A stretch of 64,000 nt of DNA from Streptomyces humidus (lineage in GTDB: Bacteria > Actinomycetota > Actinomycetes > Streptomycetales > Streptomycetaceae), in NCBI RefSeq assembly GCF_014649655.1, contig NZ_BMTL01000009.1:1-64000 (forward strand), in the 5' to 3' direction. The position numbers and the translations under genes are program-made. The stretch's first letter is position 1; each line of letters begins with the position of its first letter. Under the pieces are notes generated by a model. It made no database searches, was not told the origin of the DNA, and was given only the letters and a program-made list of their open reading frames with translations. This document shows positions 1 through 7,327 of the stretch, one piece after another.

Positions 1-89
1 CATGGGGCGAGCTTGAGCCGTGTGCATTGAAAGGTGCACGCACGGTTCTGAGGGGGCCGGGATGCAGTAATGCATCCCGGCTACCCGAC
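1..89 (+). mobile_element. Group II intron, 3' end (domains V and VI)
   Basis: Bases 15-48 fold as a canonical 34-nt group II domain V. The lower stem GAGCCGT (15-21) pairs with ACGGTTC (42-48). A GC bulge lies at 40-41. The upper stem GTGCATT (22-28) pairs with GGTGCAC (33-39) around a GAAA tetraloop (29-32). The catalytic AGC triad is at 16-18. Domain VI follows as an 11-bp perfect stem (56-66 with 71-81) and GTAA loop, then CTACCCGAC, the usual kind of 3' splice end, putting the intron/exon junction after base 89. The rest of the intron, including any reverse transcriptase in domain IV, lies upstream of the window. Directly after the junction the tnpB frame runs on. Confidence 0.85.
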
Positions 90-1289
90 TTGTACCCGGA
101 CACCGGTCAGCAGAGGGCGTTGGCGAAGGCGTTCGGGTGCGCACGCGTCGTGTTCAACGACGCCGTGTACGCCCGTGAGGGCGCCCGCAAGGCTGGGAAG
201 CCGTTTCCGAAGATCGGCGAGCTGTCCACACGGCTGATCACCCAGGCGAAGCAGACCGTGGAGCGTTCCTGGCTGGGCGAGGTCTCCGCGGTGGTGCTCC
301 AGCAGTCCCTGCGCGACGCCGAGACGGCGTACCGCAACTTCTTCGCCTCCCTGAAGGGCACCCGCAAGGGGCCCGGGACGGGTGCGCCGCGGTTCAAGTC
401 CCGCAAGGATGCCCGGCAGTCGATCCGGTTCACCGCCAACGCCCGCTGGCACCTCACCGACAGCGGACGGCTGAACCTGCCGAAGATCGGTGCGGTGAAG
501 GTGAAGTGGTCCCGCACCCTGCCCACCCCGCCGTCCTCGGTCACCGTCATCAAGGACGCGGCCGGCAGGTACTTCGCCTCCTTCGTCATCGACACCGACC
601 CACATGCGGATGCTGAGCGGATGCCCGCCACCGACCGCACCATCGGCATCGATCTCGGCCTGACGCATTTCGCGGTCCTGTCCGACGGCACGAAGATCGG
701 CTCCCCGCGCTTCCTTCGCCGCGCGGAGAAGAAGCTGAAGAAGGCCCAGCGGGAACTGTCCCGCAAACAGAAAGGATCCGAGAACCGGGCCAAGGCCCGG
801 CTCAAGGTCGCCCGCGCCCACGCCGAGGTCACCGACGCCCGCCGTGAGTTCCACCACCAGCTCTCCACAAAGCTGATCTCCGAGAACCAAGGGATCGCCG
901 TGGAGGACCTGTCGGTGGCGGGACTGGCCCGCACGAGACTGGCCAAGTCCGTGCACGACGCCGGATGGTCCTCATTCGTGGGCATGCTGGAGTACAAAGC
1001 ACAACGGTACGGCCGGACCCTGGTCAGGATCGGCCGGTTCGAGCCGACCTCCCAGACCTGTTCCACCTGCGGCGTCAAGGACGGACCCAAACCCCTCGGC
1101 GTCCGGGAATGGACGTGTGCCGCCTGCGGTACCGTCCACGACCGGGACACCAATGCCGCGATCAACGTGAAGACGGCCGCCGGACTGGCGGTATCGGCCT
1201 GCGGAGCGCCGGTAAGACCAGGAGCGATCCCGGTACAGCGCGAAGAAACAGGAAGCCACGGATTCCCGACCGAACCCCGTGCCGCGTAG
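90..1289 (+). CDS. tnpB: TnpB nuclease of an IS200/IS605-type element (3' exon; first residues upstream of intron)
   Basis: RNA-guided DNA nuclease accompanying IS605/IS1341-type transposons. Visible: an N-terminal LYPDTGQQRALAKAFGCAR helix region, then a RuvC-like core with the acidic triad in place: Asp of GIDLGL (codon 651), Glu of VEDLSV (903), Asp of HDRDTNAA (1146). A zinc ribbon (CSTCG near 1060 and CAACG near 1118) lies between the last two. The C-terminus GSHGFPTE is typical of Streptomyces copies. Family members normally begin a few residues earlier (x-x-YxFRLYP). Here the sequence just before LYP is group II intron, so the true start codon and about 8-10 residues should lie in an exon left of the window. 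A TTG at 27 gives an open frame but sits inside intron domain V. No TnpA is visible. Confidence 0.88.
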   Translation: MYPDTGQQRALAKAFGCARVVFNDAVYAREGARKAGKPFPKIGELSTRLITQAKQTVERSWLGEVSAVVLQQSLRDAETAYRNFFASLKGTRKGPGTGAPRFKSRKDARQSIRFTANARWHLTDSGRLNLPKIGAVKVKWSRTLPTPPSSVTVIKDAAGRYFASFVIDTDPHADAERMPATDRTIGIDLGLTHFAVLSDGTKIGSPRFLRRAEKKLKKAQRELSRKQKGSENRAKARLKVARAHAEVTDARREFHHQLSTKLISENQGIAVEDLSVAGLARTRLAKSVHDAGWSSFVGMLEYKAQRYGRTLVRIGRFEPTSQTCSTCGVKDGPKPLGVREWTCAACGTVHDRDTNAAINVKTAAGLAVSACGAPVRPGAIPVQREETGSHGFPTEPRAA

Positions 1290-1319
1290 CGGCACAGCAA
1301 CGATCGAGAAGGCCAGAAT

Positions 1320-1349
1320 CCTCGGGCTGCAGCCCGAGGAGCATGTCAA
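1320..1349 (+). mobile_element. Right end of the TnpB element with terminal hairpin (putative omega-RNA scaffold end)
   Basis: CCTCGGGCTGCAGCCCGAGG (1320-1339) is a perfect palindrome, followed by GAGCATGTCAA. IS200/IS605 right ends carry a subterminal hairpin and end in a tetranucleotide such as TCAA (1346-1349). After it the sequence changes immediately to a serine-hydrolase reading frame, which fixes the boundary. By analogy with TnpB systems, the 3' part of tnpB plus this hairpin would form the omega-RNA, and bases from 1350 onward would be its guide. RNA production is inference. Confidence 0.6.
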
Positions 1350-1669
1350 GCGAGATGACCGCCGACACCAGCGGCAACGGCTGGGGCCTCGGCCTGGAGA
1401 TGGCCACGCTTCCCTGCGGCACCATCGTGGGCCACGGCGGCGGCACTCCCGGCTACCGCACCATCTCCTTCCACACGCTCGACGGCACCCGCCAAGTCAC
1501 GGTGGACTGGACCGACTGGGGCACCGACGCCGACGCCACCCCTGCGGCCCTCGCCCTGATGACCACCGCCCTCTGCCCCTCGTCCAAACCCGTAGTACTT
1601 GAGGCGGATCCGTCGGAACCCCTCTCACAGGTGACGACCGGGCCCCCTGCCGCGCCTACCGTTCTGTAG
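1350..1669 (+). pseudogene. Beta-lactamase/D-Ala-D-Ala carboxypeptidase family serine hydrolase, C-terminal remnant
   Basis: From the right end of the TnpB element an open frame runs to TAG at 1667-1669. It reads GNGWGLGLEM, then VGHGGGTPGYRT. The HGG box after a WGLGL strand is the third active-site motif (KTG equivalent) of class C beta-lactamase-like extracellular esterases and carboxypeptidases. The SxxK and YxN motifs would lie in the part left of the insertion, outside the window. The fragment has no start signal of its own and is probably not expressed as a product. It ends one base before the histidine kinase start codon, so the intact gene would have abutted the two-component operon. 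Confidence 0.75.
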
Positions 1670-3031
1670 GTGACCCAGACTACGCAGACGCACACCGCGC
1701 ATCCGGACGACCCGGAAGACTCCCCCGAGGACCAGAGGCCGCGCAGCCCGGAGTTCAGGGCGGCGGCGGAAGCCCTGCGCGGCCTGCGGCAGGACCTTTT
1801 CCATGATGCGTTCGCCTACCGCCCGCTGACCCGCAAGGAGCCCGCGGGCCGCGTTCTGAGCAGGTTGAAGGGCCGCAAACGGGAGTACGTGACCTGGTCG
1901 CGGCACGCGGTGGTCGGGGCGGTCGGCGCCCTGGCGATGCTGATCGCCTGGGTCGGCGGCGGGGGCGGCGGCGTCGGCCTCCTCACGGGCCTGCTCGCTC
2001 TGATCCCGGTGCTGTTGACGCTGGTGCGGCCGGCGGGCGCGTTCTGGCTGTCGCTCGCCGCGGCCGCGGTCACCACCGTCGTCAGCACGACGTCGGGCGA
2101 CTGGCCGTGGACGCCGAGCAGTTTCATCACCCACCTGATGGTCCTGACGGTCGTGGCGATACGCACCCGCCCGCGCACCGCGGCGTGGATGTGGCTGCTG
2201 ACGGCGGCCTACGGCTTCGTCGCCGAGACCCTCTTCGGCTGGAGCCATTACGCCACCAACAGCGCCCCCATGCTGGTCTTCTCCGCGATCCTCCTCCTCG
2301 CCGTGACCGTCTGGCACATCCGCCGGCAGGCCGAGGAGGAGGTCACGGCCCAGCAGACGGTGACCGCGCACGAGCGTTCGCGGCGCACTCTCCTGGAGGA
2401 GCGCACCACGATCGCGCGCGAGCTGCACGACGTGGTCGCGCACCACATGTCGGTGGTCGCGATCCAGGCGGAGGCCGCCCCCTACCGGGTGGAGAACCCG
2501 CCGCCGGAGCTGGAGAAGGCCTTCGTCACGATCCGGGAGAACGCCGTGGCGGCCCTCACGGAACTGCGCCGGGTCCTGGGCGTGGTCCGCGCCGAGGACT
2601 ACGAGGTCCCCGACGCCCCGCAGCCGACGCTCGCCGACCTGGACAGGCTGCTCGCCAACGTGCGGGAGACGGGCCTGGACGTGGAGAAGACGGTCACGGG
2701 AGCGGTGCGCGAGCTGCCGCAGGGCGTGGAGCTGTCGGCGTACCGGATCGTCCAGGAGGCGCTGAGCAACACGCTGCGCCACGCTCCCGGCGCGAGCGCC
2801 CGCGTGGAGATCGGCTATGTGCTCGGCGGTCTGGGGCTGCGGATCGTCAACGGCCCCCCGCCCAACCCGACGCTGATCAAGCCCTCGCCGGGGGCCGGTC
2901 ACGGCGTCACCGGGATGCGGGAGCGGGTCACGATGCTGAACGGTGAGATGACCGCGGAGCCGACACCGGCCGGCGGCTACGAGGTGACGGTCTTCCTGCC
3001 GGTGCCCGCCCCCAGCGAGAGTGGAACATGA
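1670..3031 (+). CDS. NarL-type sensor histidine kinase
   Basis: Membrane sensor kinase that autophosphorylates and passes phosphate to the regulator encoded next. After an acidic N-terminus of about 75 residues come five or six hydrophobic segments (about 79-218). A HisKA_3 dimerisation/phosphoacceptor helix follows, with ERTTIARELHDVVAHHMS (His about residue 253), then a HATPase domain with the N-box EALSNTLRHA and the GHGVTGMRERV glycine loop. Length 453 aa is normal for the family. The GTG start lies directly after the serine-hydrolase stop. The gene overlaps the response regulator by 4 bp (ATGA), implying translational coupling. The stimulus is unknown: the loops are short, so sensing is probably within the membrane. 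Confidence 0.93.
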   Translation: MTQTTQTHTAHPDDPEDSPEDQRPRSPEFRAAAEALRGLRQDLFHDAFAYRPLTRKEPAGRVLSRLKGRKREYVTWSRHAVVGAVGALAMLIAWVGGGGGGVGLLTGLLALIPVLLTLVRPAGAFWLSLAAAAVTTVVSTTSGDWPWTPSSFITHLMVLTVVAIRTRPRTAAWMWLLTAAYGFVAETLFGWSHYATNSAPMLVFSAILLLAVTVWHIRRQAEEEVTAQQTVTAHERSRRTLLEERTTIARELHDVVAHHMSVVAIQAEAAPYRVENPPPELEKAFVTIRENAVAALTELRRVLGVVRAEDYEVPDAPQPTLADLDRLLANVRETGLDVEKTVTGAVRELPQGVELSAYRIVQEALSNTLRHAPGASARVEIGYVLGGLGLRIVNGPPPNPTLIKPSPGAGHGVTGMRERVTMLNGEMTAEPTPAGGYEVTVFLPVPAPSESGT

Positions 3032-3693
3032 CGATCCGAGTGCTGATCGCCGACGACCAGATGATGGTGCGGGAGGGCTTCTCGGTCCTGCTGAACGCGA
3101 TGCCGGACATCGAGGTCGTGGGCGAGGCGGTCAACGGCCGGGAAGCGGTGGACCGCGTCCGCGAGCTGTCCCCCGACGTGGTCCTGATGGACATCCGCAT
3201 GCCGGAGCTGAACGGCATCGAGGCGACGAGGGAGATCGTGGCGGCGGACGGCTCGGCGAAGGTCCTGGTCCTGACCACCTTCGACCTGGACGAGTACGTC
3301 TACCAGGCGCTGCGCGCGGGAGCCTCGGGCTTCCTGCTCAAGGATGCGTCGGCCCGTCAACTGGCCGACGGGGTCCGGGTGGTGGCATCGGGGGAGGCGC
3401 TGCTGGCCCCGTCCGTCACCCGGCGGCTGATCACGGAGTTCTCGAAGCTCTCCGATGCCCCGCGGCTGTCCGCGACGGCACAGTCGACGTACGGCGACCT
3501 CACCGAACGGGAGACGGAGGTACTGGTCCTGATCGCCCAGGGTCTGTCGAACCTCGAGATAGCCGGCCGGCTGGTGGTGGCGGAGTCGACCATCAAGACC
3601 CACGTGAGCAGGATCCTGGTCAAGCTGGGCCTGCGGGACAGGACCCAGGCGGCGGTGTTCGCCTACGAGGCCCGTCTCGTGACACCTGGCTGA
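3028..3693 (+). CDS. NarL/LuxR-family response regulator
   Basis: DNA-binding partner of the preceding kinase. Receiver domain residues 1-120 has the acidic pair DD (9-10), phosphoacceptor Asp55 in VVLMDIRMPE, and the conserved Lys in FLLKDAS. A LuxR-type helix-turn-helix occupies about 150-212 (LTERETEVLVLIAQGLSNLEIA, then STIKTHVSRILVKLGLRDR). Length 221 aa is standard. The ATG overlaps the kinase stop as ATGA. Nothing in the window reveals its targets. The next gene is convergent. Confidence 0.95.
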   Translation: MTIRVLIADDQMMVREGFSVLLNAMPDIEVVGEAVNGREAVDRVRELSPDVVLMDIRMPELNGIEATREIVAADGSAKVLVLTTFDLDEYVYQALRAGASGFLLKDASARQLADGVRVVASGEALLAPSVTRRLITEFSKLSDAPRLSATAQSTYGDLTERETEVLVLIAQGLSNLEIAGRLVVAESTIKTHVSRILVKLGLRDRTQAAVFAYEARLVTPG

Positions 3694-3700
3694 TCCCGAC

Positions 3701-3724
3701 CGACCGGCCGACGAGGCCGGGTCG
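3701..3724. terminator. Possible bidirectional terminator hairpin
   Basis: CGACCGGCC (3701-3709) can pair with GGCCGGGTCG (3715-3724) with one bulged base and a 5-nt loop. It sits just after the response regulator stop and downstream of the convergent DUF397 gene. There is no T-tract, as is common in Streptomyces. Confidence 0.4.
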
Positions 3725-3810
3725 CGGAGTGCGCCGTCGGGGGAAAGCGGAAGGCGGCTGCCCGCCGACCACGTCCGTGTCTTCGGTCGGACCTTGTGCG
3801 GTCGCCTCGC

Positions 3811-3987
3811 TCAGAGGTGCTGGACGAATGCGCGCCAGCCCTCACCGGAGACGGTGAGGAGGGGGCCGTGCGGCTGCTTGCTGTCGCGGACGGCACGGCA
3901 ATTGTCGGCCGTGACGGCGACCTCCACGCAGTTGCTCTGTGTTCCGGAGTACGAAGATTTCCGGAAGGATCCTTCATCCTCGGTCAC
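3811..3987 (-). CDS. DUF397 domain protein
   Basis: A 58-residue protein: GTG start, RKSSYSGTQSNCVEVA near the N-terminus, then AVRDSKQPHGPLL and a WRAFVQ tail. These are the signature elements of DUF397, a very abundant small actinobacterial family almost always encoded directly downstream of an XRE-DUF5753 regulator, as here. The GTG overlaps the regulator's TGA by 4 bp (GTGA). The family is thought to act with its partner regulator, and in some cases with the nearby anti-sigma ATPase, in differentiation control. The biochemical role is unknown. Confidence 0.9.
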   Translation of the reverse strand: MTEDEGSFRKSSYSGTQSNCVEVAVTADNCRAVRDSKQPHGPLLTVSGEGWRAFVQHL

Positions 3988-4853
3988 GATGCGTCATCCT
4001 CGGGGTTCCGCAGTATGCGCCGGATCAGCTTCGCGCTCGCGTCCGGGCCCATCGCCGCCGATCGTAGTTGGTCGAACGCATTGGCGTAAGCCGCCAGGTC
4101 CTCCGGTCCTTCAAGGACCGATGTGCCCCTCAGGTTCTCCAGGGTGACTGCCTCAACGGTGGGTTCAGCGTCGAAGCTGAAGGTGGAGAAGGCGGAGGTG
4201 AGGGCCGCCAACGCACCTGCGCTGAACGGCAGAACCTGCACGGTGACGTTCTTCCTCTTCGTGACGTCAAGAATCGCGGACAGCTGCTCCCGGTGCACCT
4301 CAGGGCTCACCAACGGATGTGTGATGACCCCTTCCCAAAGAACGGCGGCGTACGTCGCCCCGCCTTCCTCGATCTTGGCCTGTCGTGCCTGGCGCACCTT
4401 CAGCAGGTCGGCAACCAGGTCAGGGGCGACGTAGTCGGGCCCCGCCGCGATGTTCTCCTCCGTGTAGGCCGGAATCTGCAGAAGCCCCGGTACCAGGACC
4501 GGCTGCCACTCACGGATGTACGTCGCGTCGTCCTCCAACGCGATGTGGTCAAGGTAGTCCGGGCGCAGGTGGGCGGCATGTTCGAGCCACCAGCCACGCC
4601 GGTTCGACTGCTTGGCCAACGTCTCGAGTTTCTCCCGGACTTCGGGGTCGCCGACGCCGTACGCCTTCAGCATGGCCCGGATCTCGATCGGGCGAGCGAT
4701 GACATGTCCGGTCTCGATGCGGCTGACCCTGGTCTGGTGTGCCGCGATCACCTCGGCGGCCTGCGGCTGGTCGAGCCTTGCTGCTTGCCGATATCGCCTC
4801 AGCGCCGCTCCAAGTCGCCTGCTGCGCACGGTCGGACGTCCCCCTGCGGGCAT
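3984..4853 (-). CDS. XRE-family regulator with DUF5753 domain
   Basis: Transcription regulator of 289 aa. An N-terminal helix-turn-helix spans about residues 12-70 (LGAALRRYRQAARLDQPQAAEVI, then RVSRIETGHV). The long C-terminal DUF5753 domain contains WWLEHAAHLRPDYL, YTEENIAAG and EHREQL-like segments. The frame stays open upstream to 4979, but I chose the ATG at 4853 because it is preceded by AAAGGGG at suitable spacing and gives the usual N-terminus. It lies upstream of, and overlaps, the DUF397 gene, and is divergent from an anti-sigma-type ATPase. The three-gene arrangement is a recurrent Streptomyces module. An inverted repeat in the divergent region is the likely operator. Confidence 0.9.
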   Translation of the reverse strand: MPAGGRPTVRSRRLGAALRRYRQAARLDQPQAAEVIAAHQTRVSRIETGHVIARPIEIRAMLKAYGVGDPEVREKLETLAKQSNRRGWWLEHAAHLRPDYLDHIALEDDATYIREWQPVLVPGLLQIPAYTEENIAAGPDYVAPDLVADLLKVRQARQAKIEEGGATYAAVLWEGVITHPLVSPEVHREQLSAILDVTKRKNVTVQVLPFSAGALAALTSAFSTFSFDAEPTVEAVTLENLRGTSVLEGPEDLAAYANAFDQLRSAAMGPDASAKLIRRILRNPEDDAS

Positions 4854-4866
4854 CGCGAACCCCTTT

Positions 4867-4948
4867 CTCTCGCAAGTCAACTGTAGAACAGACTCGATAT
4901 CGCACATGCGTACTGCCGCATGCATGCTAATTGATTGGCTTGCGAGAG
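4867..4948. promoter_or_regulatory. Divergent control region with widely spaced inverted repeat and candidate promoter
   Basis: CTCTCGCAAG at 4867-4876 is repeated exactly in inverted form, CTTGCGAGAG, at 4939-4948. The left copy covers the ribosome-binding region of the XRE gene. The right copy contains TTGCGA (4940-4945), a plausible -35 element, with TAGCCT (4964-4969) 18 bp further on as a -10 for the ATPase gene. CATGCG and CGCATG between them form a second inverted pair. Binding by the XRE regulator is inference. Confidence 0.55.
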
Positions 4949-5029
4949 TTCTCATTGTGGCCCTAGCCTCCATATACACGCCAATGAACGGCGCTTTCTT
5001 GACAGCACGTCAGGAGGTACGGCACCCCC

Positions 5030-5473
5030 ATGCCCGAGACCGAGACCGGTACCGAGACCGAGACCTTCCGCATCCCCAAGCACAGGAGACACGTGTCAGT
5101 CGCCCGGAACCAGGTCCGGAAGGTGCTCGCGGGCTGGGGCGTGAGCGGCGAACTCGCCGACGCCGTGACCTTGTCGGCGAACGAGCTGGTGACCAATGCG
5201 GTGACCCACTGCCGGGTGGCCCACGCCCAGGTCGGGGTCAGGCTGTATGTCCAGGGGCCGTACCTGTTCCTGGAGGTCTACGACCCGGACCGGGACCGGC
5301 TCCCGGCGCCCCGCGCCTGCGGACCGGACGACGAGGGCGGACGCGGCCTCGCGCTCGTCGGGCGGCTGGCCGGGGCCTGGGGGCACGCGCAGCAGCGGCA
5401 CACGAAGTGCGTGTGGGCGCGGTTCACGCTCGTGGAAGAGCGGGGGAGGGCGCATGTTCCGGTGGATTCGTGA
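5030..5473 (+). CDS. Anti-sigma-factor-type ATP-binding protein (HATPase_c_2)
   Basis: A 147-aa GHKL-type ATPase of the RsbW/SpoIIAB class. Such proteins bind or phosphorylate anti-sigma antagonists. Visible: the N-box SANELVTNAVTH around residues 47-58, the D-x-G-like box in LEVYDPDRDRLP, and the glycine-rich DDEGGRGLALVG lid. It lacks transmembrane segments. It is encoded divergently from the XRE/DUF397 pair and is followed by an overlapping hypothetical gene. CAGGAGGT lies about 12 nt before the ATG. The cognate sigma factor is not identifiable here. Confidence 0.88.
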   Translation: MPETETGTETETFRIPKHRRHVSVARNQVRKVLAGWGVSGELADAVTLSANELVTNAVTHCRVAHAQVGVRLYVQGPYLFLEVYDPDRDRLPAPRACGPDDEGGRGLALVGRLAGAWGHAQQRHTKCVWARFTLVEERGRAHVPVDS

Positions 5474-5906
5474 GGCGCTCGCCGGTGTGCGGCACAGGGG
5501 CGGCCCGTTGGCGACCGGCCGGGAAGCGGCTCGAGAGGACCGAGAGGACCGAGAGGACCGAGAGGACCGAGAGGACCGAGAGGTCTGGCAGGTCCGGGAG
5601 GTCCGGACGCCGGATCCGTACGTGTGGCGGCTGCCGGACCCGCGCGAGGCCCGCTGGCGCCGCTGGGCCAGACGCAACCGCGAGGCCGGTCACTCTCTCC
5701 CGTTCCCCCGGGAGGAAGCGTGCTGGCAGACCCGTGTGCGCCCCCGGAATCCCCCTTGGGGGGCCTTCGACGACGTGGTCCGGCCGTACGTGTCCGGTGA
5801 CCGGTCGGGACGGTCACGGTGCGAGCGCGGCGGGGCGGGCGCCCAGGCAGGGCGACCGGGCGCGCCCGTCGAGACCCCCCTGGTCAGCAGCCCGTCCAGC
5901 GGTTAG
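5454..5906 (+). CDS. Hypothetical protein with Asp-Arg-Glu repeat
   Basis: A 150-aa protein starting at an ATG with a strong GGGGGAGGG Shine-Dalgarno inside the end of the ATPase gene (20-bp overlap, different frame). The middle and C-terminus read like real protein (DPYVWRLPDPREARWRRWARRN, then PPWGAFDDVVRPYV), with tryptophan- and arginine-rich composition. Residues about 27-43 are a DRE repeat encoded by a 9-bp tandem repeat. I recognise no domain. Coupling to the ATPase suggests a linked role. The C-terminal 30 residues are low in complexity. Confidence 0.6.
   Translation: MFRWIREALAGVRHRGGPLATGREAAREDREDREDREDREDREVWQVREVRTPDPYVWRLPDPREARWRRWARRNREAGHSLPFPREEACWQTRVRPRNPPWGAFDDVVRPYVSGDRSGRSRCERGGAGAQAGRPGAPVETPLVSSPSSG
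5532..5583 (+). repeat. 9-bp tandem repeat, about 5.8 copies
   Basis: Unit CGAGAGGAC repeated almost perfectly. It lies inside the preceding hypothetical gene and keeps frame (encodes RED/DRE). Confidence 0.9.
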
Positions 5907-5915
5907 CGTCCGTTC

Positions 5916-7133
5916 ATGGCAGCAGTCGACACTCTCTCCTTCGACCCCTGGGATCCCGCGTTCGTCGCGGACCCCTACCCGGCGTACGCCGCGCTTCGGG
6001 AGCGGGGGCGGGTGATCTACTACGAGCCGACCGACCAGTGGCTGGTGCCGCGGCACGCGGATGTCTCGGCACTGTTGCGGGAACGGCGGCTGGGGCGGAC
6101 GTACCAGCACCGGTTCACGCATGAGGACTTCGGGCGGACCGCGCCGCCGGCCGAGCAGGAGCCGTTCCACACGCTCAACGATCACGGGATGCTCGACCTG
6201 GAGCCGCCCGACCACACCCGGATCCGGCGGCTGGTGTCCAAGGCGTTCACCCCGCGCACCGTCGAGCAGCTGAAGCCGTACGTGCGGCGGCTGGCCGGGG
6301 AGCTGGTGGACCGGCTGGTGGAGGCGGGCGGGGGCGACCTGCTGAGCGATGTCGCCGAGCCGCTGCCCGTCGCCGTGATCGCGGAGATGCTGGGCATCCC
6401 GGAGTCGGACCGGGGGCCGCTGCGGCCCTGGTCTGCGGACATCTGCGGGATGTACGAGCTGAGCCCGTCCAAGGAGACCGCGGCGAGGGCCGTGCGGGCC
6501 TCCGTGGAGTTCTCCGAGTACCTGCGGGAGCTGATCGCGGCCCGGCGCAAGGAGCCGGGCGACGATCTCGTCTCCGGTCTCATCGCCGCGCACGACGAGG
6601 GCGACCGGCTCACCGAGCAGGAGATGATCTCGACCGCCGTGCTGCTGCTCAACGCGGGGCACGAGGCGACCGTGAACGCCACCGTCAACGGGTGGTGGGC
6701 GCTCTTCAGGAACCCGGAGCAACTGGCCGCGCTGCGCGCCGACCACGCGCTCGTGCCCTCCGCCGTGGAGGAGCTGATGCGGTACGACACCCCGCTCCAG
6801 CTCTTCGAGCGGTGGGTGCTCGACGACATCGAGATCGACGGGACCGTCGTGCCCCGGGGGGCCGAGATCGCGATGCTCTTCGGGTCGGCGAACCACGATC
6901 CCGCGGTCTTCGCCGAGCCGGACCGGCTCGACCTCGCCCGCGCCGAGAACCCGCACATCTCCTTCAGCGCGGGCATCCACTACTGCATCGGCGCGCCCCT
7001 GGCCCGCATCGAGCTCGCCGCCTCGATGACGGCTCTGCTGGAGAAGGCCCCGACCCTGGCCCTGGCGGCGGAGCCCCGGCGCAAGCCGAACTTCGTGATC
7101 CGGGGGCTGGAGGGGCTCAGTGTGACCGTCTGA
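5916..7133 (+). CDS. Cytochrome P450
   Basis: Haem-thiolate monooxygenase, 405 aa, soluble bacterial type without a membrane anchor. I-helix motif LLLNAGHEATVN (about residues 243-254) supplies the A-G-x-E-x-T oxygen-activation groove. The ExxR motif of the K-helix is EELMR. The haem loop FSAGIHYCIGAPLAR carries the Cys ligand (about residue 357). TAGCGT (5903-5908) lies 7 bases before the ATG, so a leaderless transcript is likely. It resembles CYP107-class enzymes. No ferredoxin or reductase is adjacent, so it must use partners encoded elsewhere. The substrate is unknown. Confidence 0.94.
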   Translation: MAAVDTLSFDPWDPAFVADPYPAYAALRERGRVIYYEPTDQWLVPRHADVSALLRERRLGRTYQHRFTHEDFGRTAPPAEQEPFHTLNDHGMLDLEPPDHTRIRRLVSKAFTPRTVEQLKPYVRRLAGELVDRLVEAGGGDLLSDVAEPLPVAVIAEMLGIPESDRGPLRPWSADICGMYELSPSKETAARAVRASVEFSEYLRELIAARRKEPGDDLVSGLIAAHDEGDRLTEQEMISTAVLLLNAGHEATVNATVNGWWALFRNPEQLAALRADHALVPSAVEELMRYDTPLQLFERWVLDDIEIDGTVVPRGAEIAMLFGSANHDPAVFAEPDRLDLARAENPHISFSAGIHYCIGAPLARIELAASMTALLEKAPTLALAAEPRRKPNFVIRGLEGLSVTV

Positions 7134-7176
7134 AGCGTGATCCTCCGGCCCGACCGGGCACAGCCCCGAGCCGACC

Positions 7177-7321
7177 GGGGCGGCCCTCGTCCTGCCTGGG
7201 GCGGCCCCGCCTTGCTCGGGGCGGTCCCCGCCTTGCTCGGGGCGGCCCTCGTCCTACCCGGGACGGTCCCCGTCTTGTCCGGGGCGGCCCTCGTCCTACC
7301 CGGGGCGGTCCTCGCCTCGCC
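7177..7321. repeat. 21-bp minisatellite, seven units
   Basis: Seven consecutive units of 20-21 bp built on GGGGCGGCCCTCGTCCTACCC, alternating with GGGACGGTCCCCGTCTTGTC-like variants. It fills the gap between the convergent P450 and ABC permease genes. There is no variable spacer, so it is not CRISPR. It may fold and serve as a terminator region. Confidence 0.85.
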
Positions 7322-7327
7322 GGGAGG

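Noticed and set aside
27..89. TTG start for TnpB at base 27
   Set aside because: It lies in the upper stem of group II domain V, next to the GAAA tetraloop; the residues it would encode do not resemble any TnpB N-terminus.
7177..7321. CRISPR array
   Set aside because: Units are contiguous with no variable spacers; it is a minisatellite.
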